Made by a program: the position numbers and the translations under genes. The notes below the pieces were generated by a model. It did not search any database and was not told the DNA's origin. It saw nothing but the letters and a program-made list of their open reading frames with translations. Below are positions 23,327-33,025 of a stretch of 64,000 bases of DNA, one piece after another. Position 1 is the first letter of the stretch; every line of letters begins with the position of its first letter. This DNA comes from Zhengitettix transpicula (lineage: Eukaryota > Arthropoda > Insecta > Orthoptera > Tetrigidae), in the NCBI GenBank assembly GCA_037074705.1, contig CM073593.1:14203001-14267000 (forward strand), given 5' to 3'.

Positions 23327-24589
23327 AATACTAATTAGATGCCATTAATGATTTTAATAATTGGATAGTTATGGTGGATTGTTAGCGGTACAAATTTTCA
23401 AAGGCAACAATGAATATGCAAGCGTTGTTCGGCCATGAGCGTTTTTCTCAAACAGTCGGTCTAGTTCTGAAGTCGGAAATTGAGAGGCGTACAACGAACA
23501 GCGTAGCAGTCATATAGATCTGGCCGCAAAGGTTACAAGTATTAAATTTGAGTATAAAGTTTTGGACACTGCAAGGAGTAACCTAATAAATAGCGCCATT
23601 TTTTTTGGGTGTTGACAGGCTATTCCACATAGTGGCAAATCCCCTCTTATAGCATAGGAAAGGGATTTGAAAGGGGGGATGCGGAAGGGTGGAGGAAGGT
23701 AGCCAAGGGTAACTAGGGCCCCCGGACTATAGTTTAAGGATCCTACCCGTCATTCAACTAAAAGAAATGCAGGACAGACCCTAGAAAAACCTGCATCAGG
23801 TAGGTCGGGCATTGGGTACTTGTCCCACGCCCTTACGATAGCGGGAGAGGAGTTTTTTGTGAGGACGCAGCATTCCCTTCTCCGTGCCTCGACCAGTTTA
23901 AGAGGCAGCTGGCCGACTATTCCAATGGGAATAGCGGACAACTCAAAAACATTTCTACAAGTACCGCGACCGTCGTCAATTCCACAGAGAGAAAATTTTG
24001 AAACAATCTGTCCAACTAATAATCCGGAAGGAGCAGCGGTTTCCAGTTCTCAGAGGAGAGACTCAAAAGTTACGACCGTTTTTTTGTTTAATAAAGTGTA
24101 AATTCAGTGATTCCATGGCCTTTTAGTGTAAATTGTGAGGTGAGCCCTAGCCCAAGAAAGTAAAGCCTGGTACCAGCCAATATGTTGTAAGTACAAACAA
24201 ATTTAATCAAGTTTTGTAAACGATAATTAATGGTAAAGTCGTCAGATTTCCCTTTCTCATTTTTGTTTGATTGTTTAACTTCTTCGTTTATAAAGGAATT
24301 AGATTGTTAACGTAAATATAAAGGTTGATTCTTTACTTAGAAATACCCTGAGAAAAGAGTTGTAAAATCTATAGACATTGAAAAACGTTAAATGTAATTA
24401 ATCTCATATAAAATATTGTAAATTTCAACTGAATAACTTGTAAAGTTCAAAGAATGTCGTAATTATTTTGAATTCCTTCACTTTAAATAATAATAAATAA
24501 AATTATTTCACAAACAAACTATTGAGTTAAATTCATGGAAATAATCTTTATTTAAATGAAATCATTTAATTAATATCCTTTTATTTACA
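23327..24589 (+). mobile_element. Solo-LTR-like element (LTR family L), plus orientation, interrupted
   Basis: Second copy of the LTR at 8329-9258, in the opposite orientation. Shared blocks run from ATACTAATTAGA and GGTGGATTGTTAGCGG through TTAAATTTGAGTA, the CAGTGATTCCATGGCC region and CGTAAATATAAAGGTTG. After removing the ~345-bp R1 insertion at 23599-23945, the length is about 920 bp, matching the other copy. Just past the end, TTGGTGCCTCAACGTGGG (24592-24609) resembles a primer-binding site. No internal coding region follows, so it is a solo LTR or a deleted element. Confidence 0.62.
23599..23945 (-). mobile_element. R1-family retroposon, copy B, nested in the LTR
   Basis: Starts with an 8-nt T-run (poly(A) of the minus-strand element), then a worn GACAGGCTATTCCACATAG block, CCTCTTATAGCATAGG, CTAGAAAAACCTGCATCAGG, GTCCCACGCCCTTACGATAG and GGCAGCTGGCCGACTATTCC. 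LTR sequence resumes with AAGTACCGCGACCGTCGTC, as in the uninterrupted LTR copy (AAGTACTGTGACCGCCACC, 8.9 kb, minus strand). The short overlapping frames on both strands are by-products. Confidence 0.8.
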
Positions 24590-24649
24590 TTTTGGTGCCT
24601 CAACGTGGGCCAAATTCATTTAATTAAGTAATCTCAATGTGTTCATTAC

Positions 24650-24671
24650 AATATATATATATATATATATA
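24650..24671. repeat. (AT)n microsatellite
   Basis: About 11 AT units directly before the ACTAG-type repeat, a common arrangement for this repeat class. Confidence 0.9.
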
Positions 24672-25330
24672 CTAGCCGGGTTGCCGGCGTTGCCCGAGAT
24701 GTCATTTATCTATAATCCCCAATATGTCTCCAATTTCGGTTGCTTTTGTGCTATTTTTATGTAACGCTCCTCGAACCCTATCCCTAAATGTGCACCCTCC
24801 GATGCTGAAGGAGGTTGAACTTATTGACATAATATATCGGCCGTTTATACATGTCAGAAGATGACAACCCCCACAAATGTGCGATAATCAAACAGTATTT
24901 ATTCCACGCAAAAATCGACCGATTACATTGTCTGGAAATTTCTACCCCCGCCCACCACCTCCCAAACCCGTCGCGTTACCCAGGTTGATTAGACTGGGCG
25001 ACATTCATAGTTTCTGAATTGATTCGAATCTCGGGTATTTTTAGCGTTATTTTTATTTAACGTAAATCCACTCCAACCGCTAACCTTGCTCCCCTCACAG
25101 GGGTTGAAATTGCACACAAACAACATCGGTAAAAATACTATCAAAGTCATTAACCCCGGTAAATAATTATTTAACGCAAATATCGACCGTTTAAAATGTT
25201 TGAAAATTTCCTCCCCCGCCCAACTCCTCCATCTCTACGCGTACTTCCCTACCATGCCGTAAGGTGTTGAAATTATACTCAAAGAAAATCGGTAGAAATA
25301 CTATCAATGACATTGACAGCGTATAATCTG
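24672..25330. mobile_element. ACTAG/GTTGCCCG-type interspersed repeat, copy 1
   Basis: Starts ACTAGCCGGGTTGCCGGCG, then TTGCCCG. The same start occurs at 40263 (ACTAGTTGGGTGCCCGGCGT) and 61405 (CTAGCTGAGTGACGGCGTTG). The body holds degenerate internal units: GGTTGAA at 24813, GGTTGAAATTGCACAC near 25103 and TGTTGAAATTATACTC near 25264, with repeated ATCGGTAAAAATACTATCAA and CGCAAATATCGACCG words. No ORF. Such elements are widespread in arthropods and behave as non-autonomous retroposons; the class is not settled here. Confidence 0.6.
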
Positions 25331-27589
25331 TTTTTTTTTTGGTTTTACAGCACGAGTTTGGGATACATTTAACTGCGTTTTGAATTTAAAGTGCCAATCT
25401 CTTCTCTCCACCGTTTTTATTGTACGAAAATAAATTCTTTACATACAGTTATCTGTACGTCGTTTAGATCGGTTTGAATTCTTAAAATAATTTTTTCGTA
25501 ATTCTGGAATTTAGTTTAAAACGACTGTACAAGTTGTGATGTTGTGTTGAATATATGAAGCTTATATAAACATTAAAACTACGGATAGCCTCAGACTCAG
25601 AGGTTACCGGATTTTCGATAGCCTACTGCTTTATATACATATTACTACAATTACATATCACTCTTAGCGATATAATTAGTGTTTTTCTTCTTATATATTA
25701 CTATTTCATGTGATGTTTTCTTCATTCAAATCGTAAAGCTATAAGTAACGGCATCCTAAAGAATTTCCAATGACGTCTCCTTCAAGACGTTCTTCATTGT
25801 GGTAGCGTTGCAACTGGGCGATGGGTTTTCGCTTCATTTCCTTTCTGTCCATCAAACACTGGCTTTCAACTTCAGCTATTATGTCTACATTTCATAACTT
25901 TGGATGAACTCCCGATTTTTCTGTACGTGCCTCAACGAATCGTTAGCCGTATATTCGTATAAAACGGTTTCGTCATTACTTTTGTACGTTCATAAAGCTT
26001 AGCAGGAGTCAAGTACAAACACACGTACAAATGCTTCGTGGTAAAGTGCGTGACTCGGCTTATGCTTTCTCCATGCTCTCGCAAATTCAGAGAATGCCCT
26101 AACAATAGGCCAGCGATAACAACATGAAAGGAACTTAGATTTGAATTTTGACAACCGTTGTTAATATTAAGGGTATTTTCGGTCTGAATTTCCATTGTCC
26201 GAGAATCCTATGTTCCGAACAATAAGAAAAATCTCTTTACGACTTTGGGAACGAAGAATGGAAATTTAAGGCACACGAGCCCCAGCTTCTCTTAATGAAA
26301 TACATTTACTAATTTCGGGTCTATGCGAGAGATAATGATGTCGTGGCCTTTGCATATCCAGCTCTGGTTTATGTTCTTCCCTGAGGAAGTACATTTATTT
26401 TTTATAGACTGTTTTAAACGTAGGATTGTACTTAATCCTTAAACAACAAAAAACGCGATTAACAATTATCATAATATTAGCAGAATAGGTAATAATCACG
26501 TATTACACACCATGCTGACGCATTAAACATTCTTGTAGCGAGCAATGTTCCGGAAAATATTCAACACAGTAAATTATAACTTATTTTCGTAAGAGGTGCT
26601 TGGTTTTCGAAACGGGTTAAATATTTATTGTTACACAATATGCGACGAGACTTGTTAAACGCCGGTTTTGACTGACCAATCAACGAAAAGGCAGCAGACA
26701 CGTACGTATTCATCCATGTTCCAGCTAATTCCAGAATGGGAATCCATATTGACGAGTGTCCGTACACGTGGGTTAGAGTACCGTGTTCCAAATTCCAGCA
26801 TAACGGCAATGAATCCAGTATTCCACGGTACCGCTACAACCAATTATATAGGAGACTCGCAGATCGGTTAACGACAACCCTCATACATGTTCATAATGTA
26901 AGGCTTTCGAGTCATGTAACGGCCAATTTATTTTTATATTACTTACAGCTTCTTAAAAGGTTCCGTTTCACTCTTTCAGATGTAACGTAATTGATATTTT
27001 CTCTTTTGACCTCAGTAATTCAAACTTATTCGACAAAAAATTAATCAAGCCCCGCTCACAGATCAAACAAAATATATTGTAACCCGAGTAGCAGCTCTGC
27101 GACTCTGTAATCTCTACAAAATACCACGTGTAGATATTAGTTTTTATTCTATAATTAATGCAGCATGGACTCCGTATACTTCTAAATTGTCAATAAAATA
27201 TTAATTATTCATATAATGGAAATTATCAACCTGTATGCTAGTAAAATGCTGTGGCTGTTGAAGAATATGCGCAAAAAAAATCTTTTTCCTGGTTATCTTA
27301 TTGGTGAGGAATATTAAAGAAAAATATGCTATATCTCACAAGTTTATTATAAAAAATATAAATACCTAATAAACAATCCGATTGTCACTGAACTAAACAT
27401 TTTCTGTTTGGAAAAGTTTGGTATATAATTTTATGTTTTATCATTAATTATTTTAACGTAGTATCTAGAAACTTCAACTGTTGAACTGTATCGAGTAATG
27501 TTTTGGCCTGTTTTGTTCGGTCCTGTAATCTTTCTTAGTTTCGGACAGTTGTGTTGTCCGGCGTGAGCTTCATGGACTATTTTAGCAGA
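25331..27589. other. Spacer with one complex patch at 26.65-26.88 kb
   Basis: Mostly AT-rich. The patch 26650-26880 is open on both strands in several frames (60-84 codons) and holds an inverted GTACCGTG/CACGGTAC pair (26778-26785 and 26825-26832), but no protein family was recognised. Confidence 0.3.
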
Positions 27590-27860
27590 GGGGCAAGATA
27601 ATCCATGACTCATTAATCATTCCAACGAACGATCCCGCTGCCTCTTTGTAAATTAATAGCGCAAGCAGCCCTTTTTCATCCAGTTTTCGGTTGCGCGACC
27701 ACCCAATACCGCTGCGCCGGGGCTGCATGAGCTGTTGTTAGCGACACCTGTGTGCTCTAACAAATGACCATCGTCTCTGGCTCCAGTCCAACCGTTCCAC
27801 GCGAAAACAATGTCCACGTCCATTACCAGCCTGAACCTGGCCCTCCGAACCTACTCTTTT
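27590..27860. promoter_or_regulatory. GC-elevated island, candidate regulatory DNA
   Basis: Sharp rise in GC and complexity (CGGTTGCGCGACCACCC, GCTGCGCCGGGGCTGC) against AT-rich flanks, unique in the window, without a usable ORF. Candidate conserved noncoding element. Confidence 0.3.
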
Positions 27861-29034
27861 GCGTGAAACATCATCATAGACGCTTCAGATTGATGATGAG
27901 ATTTATGCCCTGTACACAGACTACCCCACAATCCGGAATTTGAAACCTATAAATAAATTGGATGCAGATAATTTTACCTGTTTACTGTGCCCTAAGAGAA
28001 CTACGTACAATTTAACGGACTATTTTCCCCTTCCTCGCTGCTTGGAACTCATTGAATCAATTACTGCGTTTCGGTAATATAATATTTTCTGTTAATAAAA
28101 TTCGTATAAGATTATTGTGCACCCAACATCTCGCCTACTCCAAAACACAAACAACTTTAATTGGAATTTTTTTTAAAAAAAAATAACTGTGAATTTACGT
28201 CTACAACTTAAAGTTGTAGTATCCTGATGTAATATTATGCATGCAACAATTGCCCAACGGTCAACAGCTTGTTGAATCATATCTGAAGACCACAGGAATA
28301 AGAATATTAAAGACAGTCTAATAATTAAATTTTTCTCGGTGACTCAAATGTGAAATGGCAATGGAAGCACTTGAGTATAAAATTCTAAATAAAGGTGAAA
28401 AAAAATCTCTTTTTATATTAATATTACTGTCGTATGCACTAATTTTTTATTGTATTCTTATTACTTTTGAACATCAGATTTTAGTTTTGAGAACTTGACT
28501 GTGTAGCATGTAGGAAGCAATCAAAACTGGAACAGATGTGGCTTTAGCAGTAAACAGTGTCGTGAAAGCTCGACAATTTCAAACTCCTTTTTGGGTTACT
28601 TTCCAGACGTCGTAGAAACCCAGTGTTAACAGGTTTGTATGGGTCCCGACACAGACCACTTGGGTTGATCTGGACTTCGTAATCGGTTCCCCGCCTACAT
28701 GCAAGTACCACTGCACTCAGGAAGAAGTACTCTCTCTGACTCTCCGAAGCCAGTCTACACAGTAGTTGTTGGTGTAAAGGCTGGATTCTACAGTTCAGAC
28801 TTCCTTCTTTATTAAACTTTATTTTTAACTTCCTAGTGCTTTCTTATTTGTTCAGATCTCTGGACGGAACTATAGATACCAAGAGATCCACGTTATCGTC
28901 TTTCCTAGATTTTTCCTCTCGACGCTGAAGAAGAGACTATTCTGGATTTTCCGTACCTTTCCTTAAAACTACAAATTAAGTAATATCCTCTTTAATTTAG
29001 TCTACGTTTTAGCATTTATTAAGAAAGTTAGATA
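27861..29034. other. Spacer, nothing recognised
   Basis: No shared repeat. A GACGCTGAAGAAGAGAC word at 28922-28938 resembles the first hammerhead box but lacks the second. Confidence 0.3.
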
Positions 29035-29275
29035 GAAAAAATATAAGTTAATTACACGACTTTTCGTCCTCTTCTACGACCTGATCAGGCATGAAAATTT
29101 TTACAATTTTGAATATGTAACAAGAGTAAAGTTTAGACGCTATGGTCTTCAACCTTGCCATGCCTGATATAAGTATTGGTGAAAAATTGATGAGGTCATA
29201 GTCAAGGACGAATCGTCGTGAATATAATTTATATTTTTGCAATAAATTTTATAATATTTTCTGACTAAAGGATTT
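29035..29275. mobile_element. PLE-derived inverted pair with two hammerhead-like motifs
   Basis: Minus-strand half at 29054-29088 reads CTGATCA, then GGTCGTAGAAGAGGAC, then GAAAAGTCGTG. Plus-strand half at 29187-29220 reads TTGATGA, GGTCATAGTCAAGGAC and GAATCGTCGTG. Each has a GTC/GAC stem II and each carries one or two substitutions in the catalytic boxes. The two halves are inverted relative to each other, with AAATATAA-type tails outside. TTTTCTGACT at 29254-29263 is the same downstream word seen after other copies. The 64-codon minus frame here is incidental. Confidence 0.6.
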
Positions 29276-29679
29276 TTTTATTTATAATATGAAATATTTA
29301 GGTAACATACTTAATGGAGGTAAAATGTACCATAAATACCTGTACAAAATTTTATTTTTTGTACGTTAGAAATTTTTTTTACAGTATTAACTAAAAATGT
29401 TATAAATAGTATGGTGTAGGATATTTTTCCCTGAGAGCTACCTAATTAAATACAAAGAAAGATAAGCTGCTGCTACCCCACGTTTATTTTAATTAAATCA
29501 TCGCTCAACCGTGAAATGAATAATTCATAGTAATTTTTTGAGTGACAGTCTACATTCTTGTCCGCACAGTTGTAATTCGACTGAAACATATTTTTCAATA
29601 ACGATCTATCTTCTGAAAACACGAAGAGCTAAATCCCTCGATTAGTTCTGACTAAATAATGTCGTCAGAGATCCTCTGA
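29276..29679. other. AT-rich spacer
   Basis: Nothing supported. Confidence 0.4.
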
Positions 29680-30540
29680 TCTTTTTTATGACGGCCTGGC
29701 TCTCACACGAGGATCCTTGTTTACTGGTAAAGGGAGAGGCACCACAACTCGCGCGCCCTGCAATTTTTCATTTCCACGCCGTCAACCCAATATCGCAAGT
29801 GATCCCCCCATATGTGACAACGTGGTGAATATATTACGGGCTACAACTAAATTAAGTTTCATTTGCTAAGCCGGACGTAATCACCATTGACCCGTTTCTG
29901 GTACGATTACAACGAACCGGCGCATTAGCGTCCGTAAAAGCAAATACCCGAAAGCCAAGCAATTTGTGGAATATTTACCGCGCTAAAAGGATTTTCTATA
30001 TTGTTACAGGGTAGCGTGAAATCCTGTTTTGTCGGCCCGATGTTGGTAAAACCGCTTCACAGTGACTCACTTCTATTGAGCATGTGCGTGCGGGGGAGGC
30101 AATGTACGGGGACACGTTTCAATAGGATACGGTCGTGGTTCGTCTACCACGGCTGTTCGGCTATCAGAATTTTTTGTGTTCATCAATTTGCAACCCATTC
30201 CCCTCTTACCTTCCTATGATCAGTCTTCCTCCCTCAGGATATTAGCTCACCGAGATACTGAATTTGAGAGTCATTTCGGGCTGCGCTCTAGATGACACAT
30301 CGTTTGTTTAAGGGAGCGGGGGAACTTCGAAAGGTGGGAAAAACAGAGGGGAGATGCCGGAAGTGAAGTTCACTGTACCAGGTACCCCAACACGTGACGC
30401 TATAGTTAAAAAGAAGGCTGTACAGTTCACAGATACACGGGAGTGATAGAGTTTCTGGTCAACACAAAGCGACAGGTCGCGTTGAGTCAGCGCACGCTGC
30501 CCACAGGGGATTTTATCACCCCCCTCAAATAAAAGGCTCT
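29680..30540. promoter_or_regulatory. Long GC-elevated island, candidate regulatory DNA
   Basis: One of the two longest complex, GC-richer stretches, unique in the window. Only a 72-codon frame (30001-30219, no ATG at its start) is open. The words GTGCGTGCGGGGGAGGC, GGTCGCGTTGAGTCAGCGCA and GCCACAACTCGCGCGCC-like runs stand out. Could be an enhancer cluster, a promoter of a gene outside the window, or a noncoding exon; none can be shown. Confidence 0.3.
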
Positions 30541-31494
30541 TTTCACTTTAAGGCGGTGTAGCTGAAAATATCAACAACATTATATTCGCAGTAAACACAA
30601 ACTCTCAGTGACTGTTTTTTTTTCAGAAACAAATAAATTGAAGGCTTTAAAGAAATTTCATTGTATTTAAATCCTACAACAAACGATTATACATTCTACT
30701 GAGCAATTCAATAAAATGTCCGAATACAAAGTCGGATATAGTCTACTTTAAATAAGTGTCAGAGACTGAAATAAACACACTCAAACGTTTGTTCCAATTG
30801 ATTTTTTCTTCCACTCAGGCATCCCGTTCGCATCTTACAAATAACTGTCCACTTCGTACCTTGTATTATATTCAAAACCTGGGATACCGTTTATTTCTCC
30901 ATTGGATGCGTTATTTCTATTGAATTGAAACAAAAATAGCTAAAGTTCTACTTTGTAACTAAAACACTATAAATTTTTAAAGATATTATTGAAACAAAAT
31001 GCTTGTGACTTAACTTACTGGTAATCTTATTTGGTTAGAATAAAAGTATCGTAGTAGCCGAGCTGTGGATGAGGCTTTTATTTGAACTATTTCAACATTC
31101 CACGACATGCGTAATAAGATGTCAGGAATAGCGTGTACTGGAGGGTTCTGACGGTCACCATGTATAAAATACACAAACAATTCTTCAAGTTACTTATTTT
31201 AAAACAAAAATAGAGGCACTTGGATCTATATTCAAGCCTTGAACCTTTCCTTCTGAATAAATCGTAGATATTACTTCCTGCTTCTGGGTCGTCACAAGCA
31301 CATAGAACCATTTGGCACGTTTCCAACACTACAAAGTTTACAGTTCTACAGTTGCGAAAGAAACACTATTATTATTTATGTACTTCTGAGCTATTCTTTA
31401 AAATTAAATCACTAAACTTCGTGATACACACTAACAAAGTATATGAATTAAATATAGATGTATAATAACAAAAATATATTAGTTCAAGGATAGA
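30541..31494. other. AT-rich spacer
   Basis: Short frames only; nothing recognised. Confidence 0.35.
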
Positions 31495-31600
31495 GAGAAA
31501 GCTATCACAAGCTAAAGCCACGGAGGCCATCAAAGTATCAGGATGGAAAATTGTCAACAGGACCAGGAATCGAACCCGGGACATACCGCGCGGTAACAAA
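31495..31600 (-). mobile_element. SINE-like fragment with pol III B box (family S3)
   Basis: On the minus strand, CCGGGTTCGATTCCTGG (31564-31580) is a good tRNA-type B box. It is followed by unique-looking sequence and preceded by GCGCGGTATGT, without a clear A box. Read as a 5'-truncated tRNA-derived SINE or tRNA relic, distinct from families S1 and S2. Confidence 0.45.
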
Positions 31601-31672
31601 TTTTATGATGGGTTGTTAAGATTTAAACGACAAGAAAAATGTATTAATTTAAATTTAGTAGACAATGTTAAT

Positions 31673-31901
31673 AGCCGCCCTGTTGCGGTTTAGTGGTCAG
31701 CGTCATTGCCTTGCATCACAGGGTTCGAATCCCGGCATGTACATGAATATTTGTGGTCGTCCTGGTCACGAAGGCTGCGGGAGAATCGACACTCTGACCA
31801 GGTGTCACTCCTAAATCCGGAATGTGTCATGTAAGATGACAGTCTGGCAGTCGCCTCGGTAGGCCAAGGCCTTTCAAGGGCCGTCGAGCCAAGTAGTAAA
31901 A
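31673..31901 (+). mobile_element. tRNA-derived SINE (family S1), best-preserved copy
   Basis: A 229-bp element with both internal pol III boxes: A box in GCGGTTTAGTGGTCAGCG (31685-31702) and B box GGTTCGAATCCCGG (31722-31735), 20 nt apart. The tRNA-unrelated body has GTGGTCGTCCTGGTCACGAA, CTCTGACCAGGTGTC and GGAATGTGTCATGTAAGATG, shared with copies at 15.25 and 63.44 kb. It is flanked by GTAGACAATGTTAAT (31658-31672) and GTAGGCAATGTTAAT (31902-31916), a 15-bp target-site duplication with one mismatch, so both ends are defined. No long poly(A); the end is AAGTAGTAAAA-like. Confidence 0.92.
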
Positions 31902-31916
31902 GTAGGCAATGTTAAT

Positions 31917-32839
31917 ATAAAAATATATTGCGAAAAATTAACCATTGATACTCTATAAAACATTTAAAAATATTTTTTCTTTGTACTGTACTCAGAATGA
32001 ATTTTATCTCAGAGGTATTTATGGGCCGTATAACAGAGAACATTTGGCTCACAAATACCCCATGTGTCAGCGTTCTTTTCAGTACAGATATAGGCAATCA
32101 ATTCGCTTATTTAGCCTGATCTCGCTGGGTATTTTCCTTTTAAATTAAGATTTAAAACTTTTTGTTGTTGTTTCATAGGCTCACATCAGCCTTAAAAAGA
32201 TTTCACTTCAAACTTAAAAAAGACACTGTTCCTTTCACTTCCAATTTCGATTCAAGACCGATTCAAATTCTAATCTAGACTGTCCCTCTGCTCACCGTAG
32301 TCCTTCCCTTGTTAAGTTTTTCTCCATTTATATGGACTATTTGGACATCACGTGACCCTTTTTTCACAAACATCACAAAGGGCCTGTAACGTCATTCCTT
32401 TAACAGAGGTGACCACAGCGATTTGGTAATTTTTTGCCAAGTGGGGATTGATTCATTTATTCAAATTTATTACCTTTCCCTAGTTGTCTCCAGACGGATA
32501 AGCTCGTATCCTATTGTCGCAGGCATTCCCAAGGTCTGCAGACTCGCGTCATCCTGGAGCCAGGGTTCATACCTGCTACATTCCTTGCTGCCTTAAACAC
32601 TTCGTGTCTTGTCTGAAATTCTAAATATCTTAATATTTCAATTATTACATTTTCACAAAATACTCACATTTTTCAACGAAGAAAAAACTGCACTTAAAAG
32701 GGAATAGAGCCCTGGCTGGAACGTAATAGTTACATGACGGCCGTAGAAAAAGTCCGGTGCGTTCTCCACATAATATCAATTTCGATTATTATTTTACAAA
32801 TACACGAAAGAAGTGAATAATATAATAAAGAAGGTAATA
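31917..32839. other. Spacer, nothing recognised
   Basis: Moderately complex between 32200 and 32600, but no ORF, pol III box or shared repeat was found. Confidence 0.35.
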
Positions 32840-33025
32840 ATATGAAAGATAGTCAAATACAGACAAAAGAAGTGATGATATAAATACCACACAACGTTTC
32901 TGGAAGCCTTGTTCCATTCTTCAGGTGTAGAAAAACGTAAGAGCCAAGAGAGAGACAGCTGATTCCAGAAACGTCGTGTGGTATTTATATTATCACTTTA
33001 ATTTGTCTGTATTCGTCTACGTTTC
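32840..33025. mobile_element. PLE-derived inverted pair, with the best hammerhead-like motif
   Basis: Left arm (about 32842-32905) and right arm (about 32960-33022) are reverse complements: AAATACCACACAACGTTTCT against AGAAACGTCGTGTGGTATTT, extending outward through ACAGACAAA..AGTGAT.AT. On the minus strand, 32887-32930 holds a near-complete hammerhead: stem I strand CTACAC, box CTGAAGA, stem II TGGAA-CAAGGC-TTCCA, then GAAACGTT, then GTGTGG, which pairs with CTACAC (five Watson-Crick pairs and one G-T). The right half keeps GAAACGTC (32968-32975) but has lost stem II. A related single copy lies at 52505-52600. Confidence 0.72.

Noticed and set aside
31564..31600. tRNA gene on the minus strand from the B box
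   Set aside because: No A box at the right distance.
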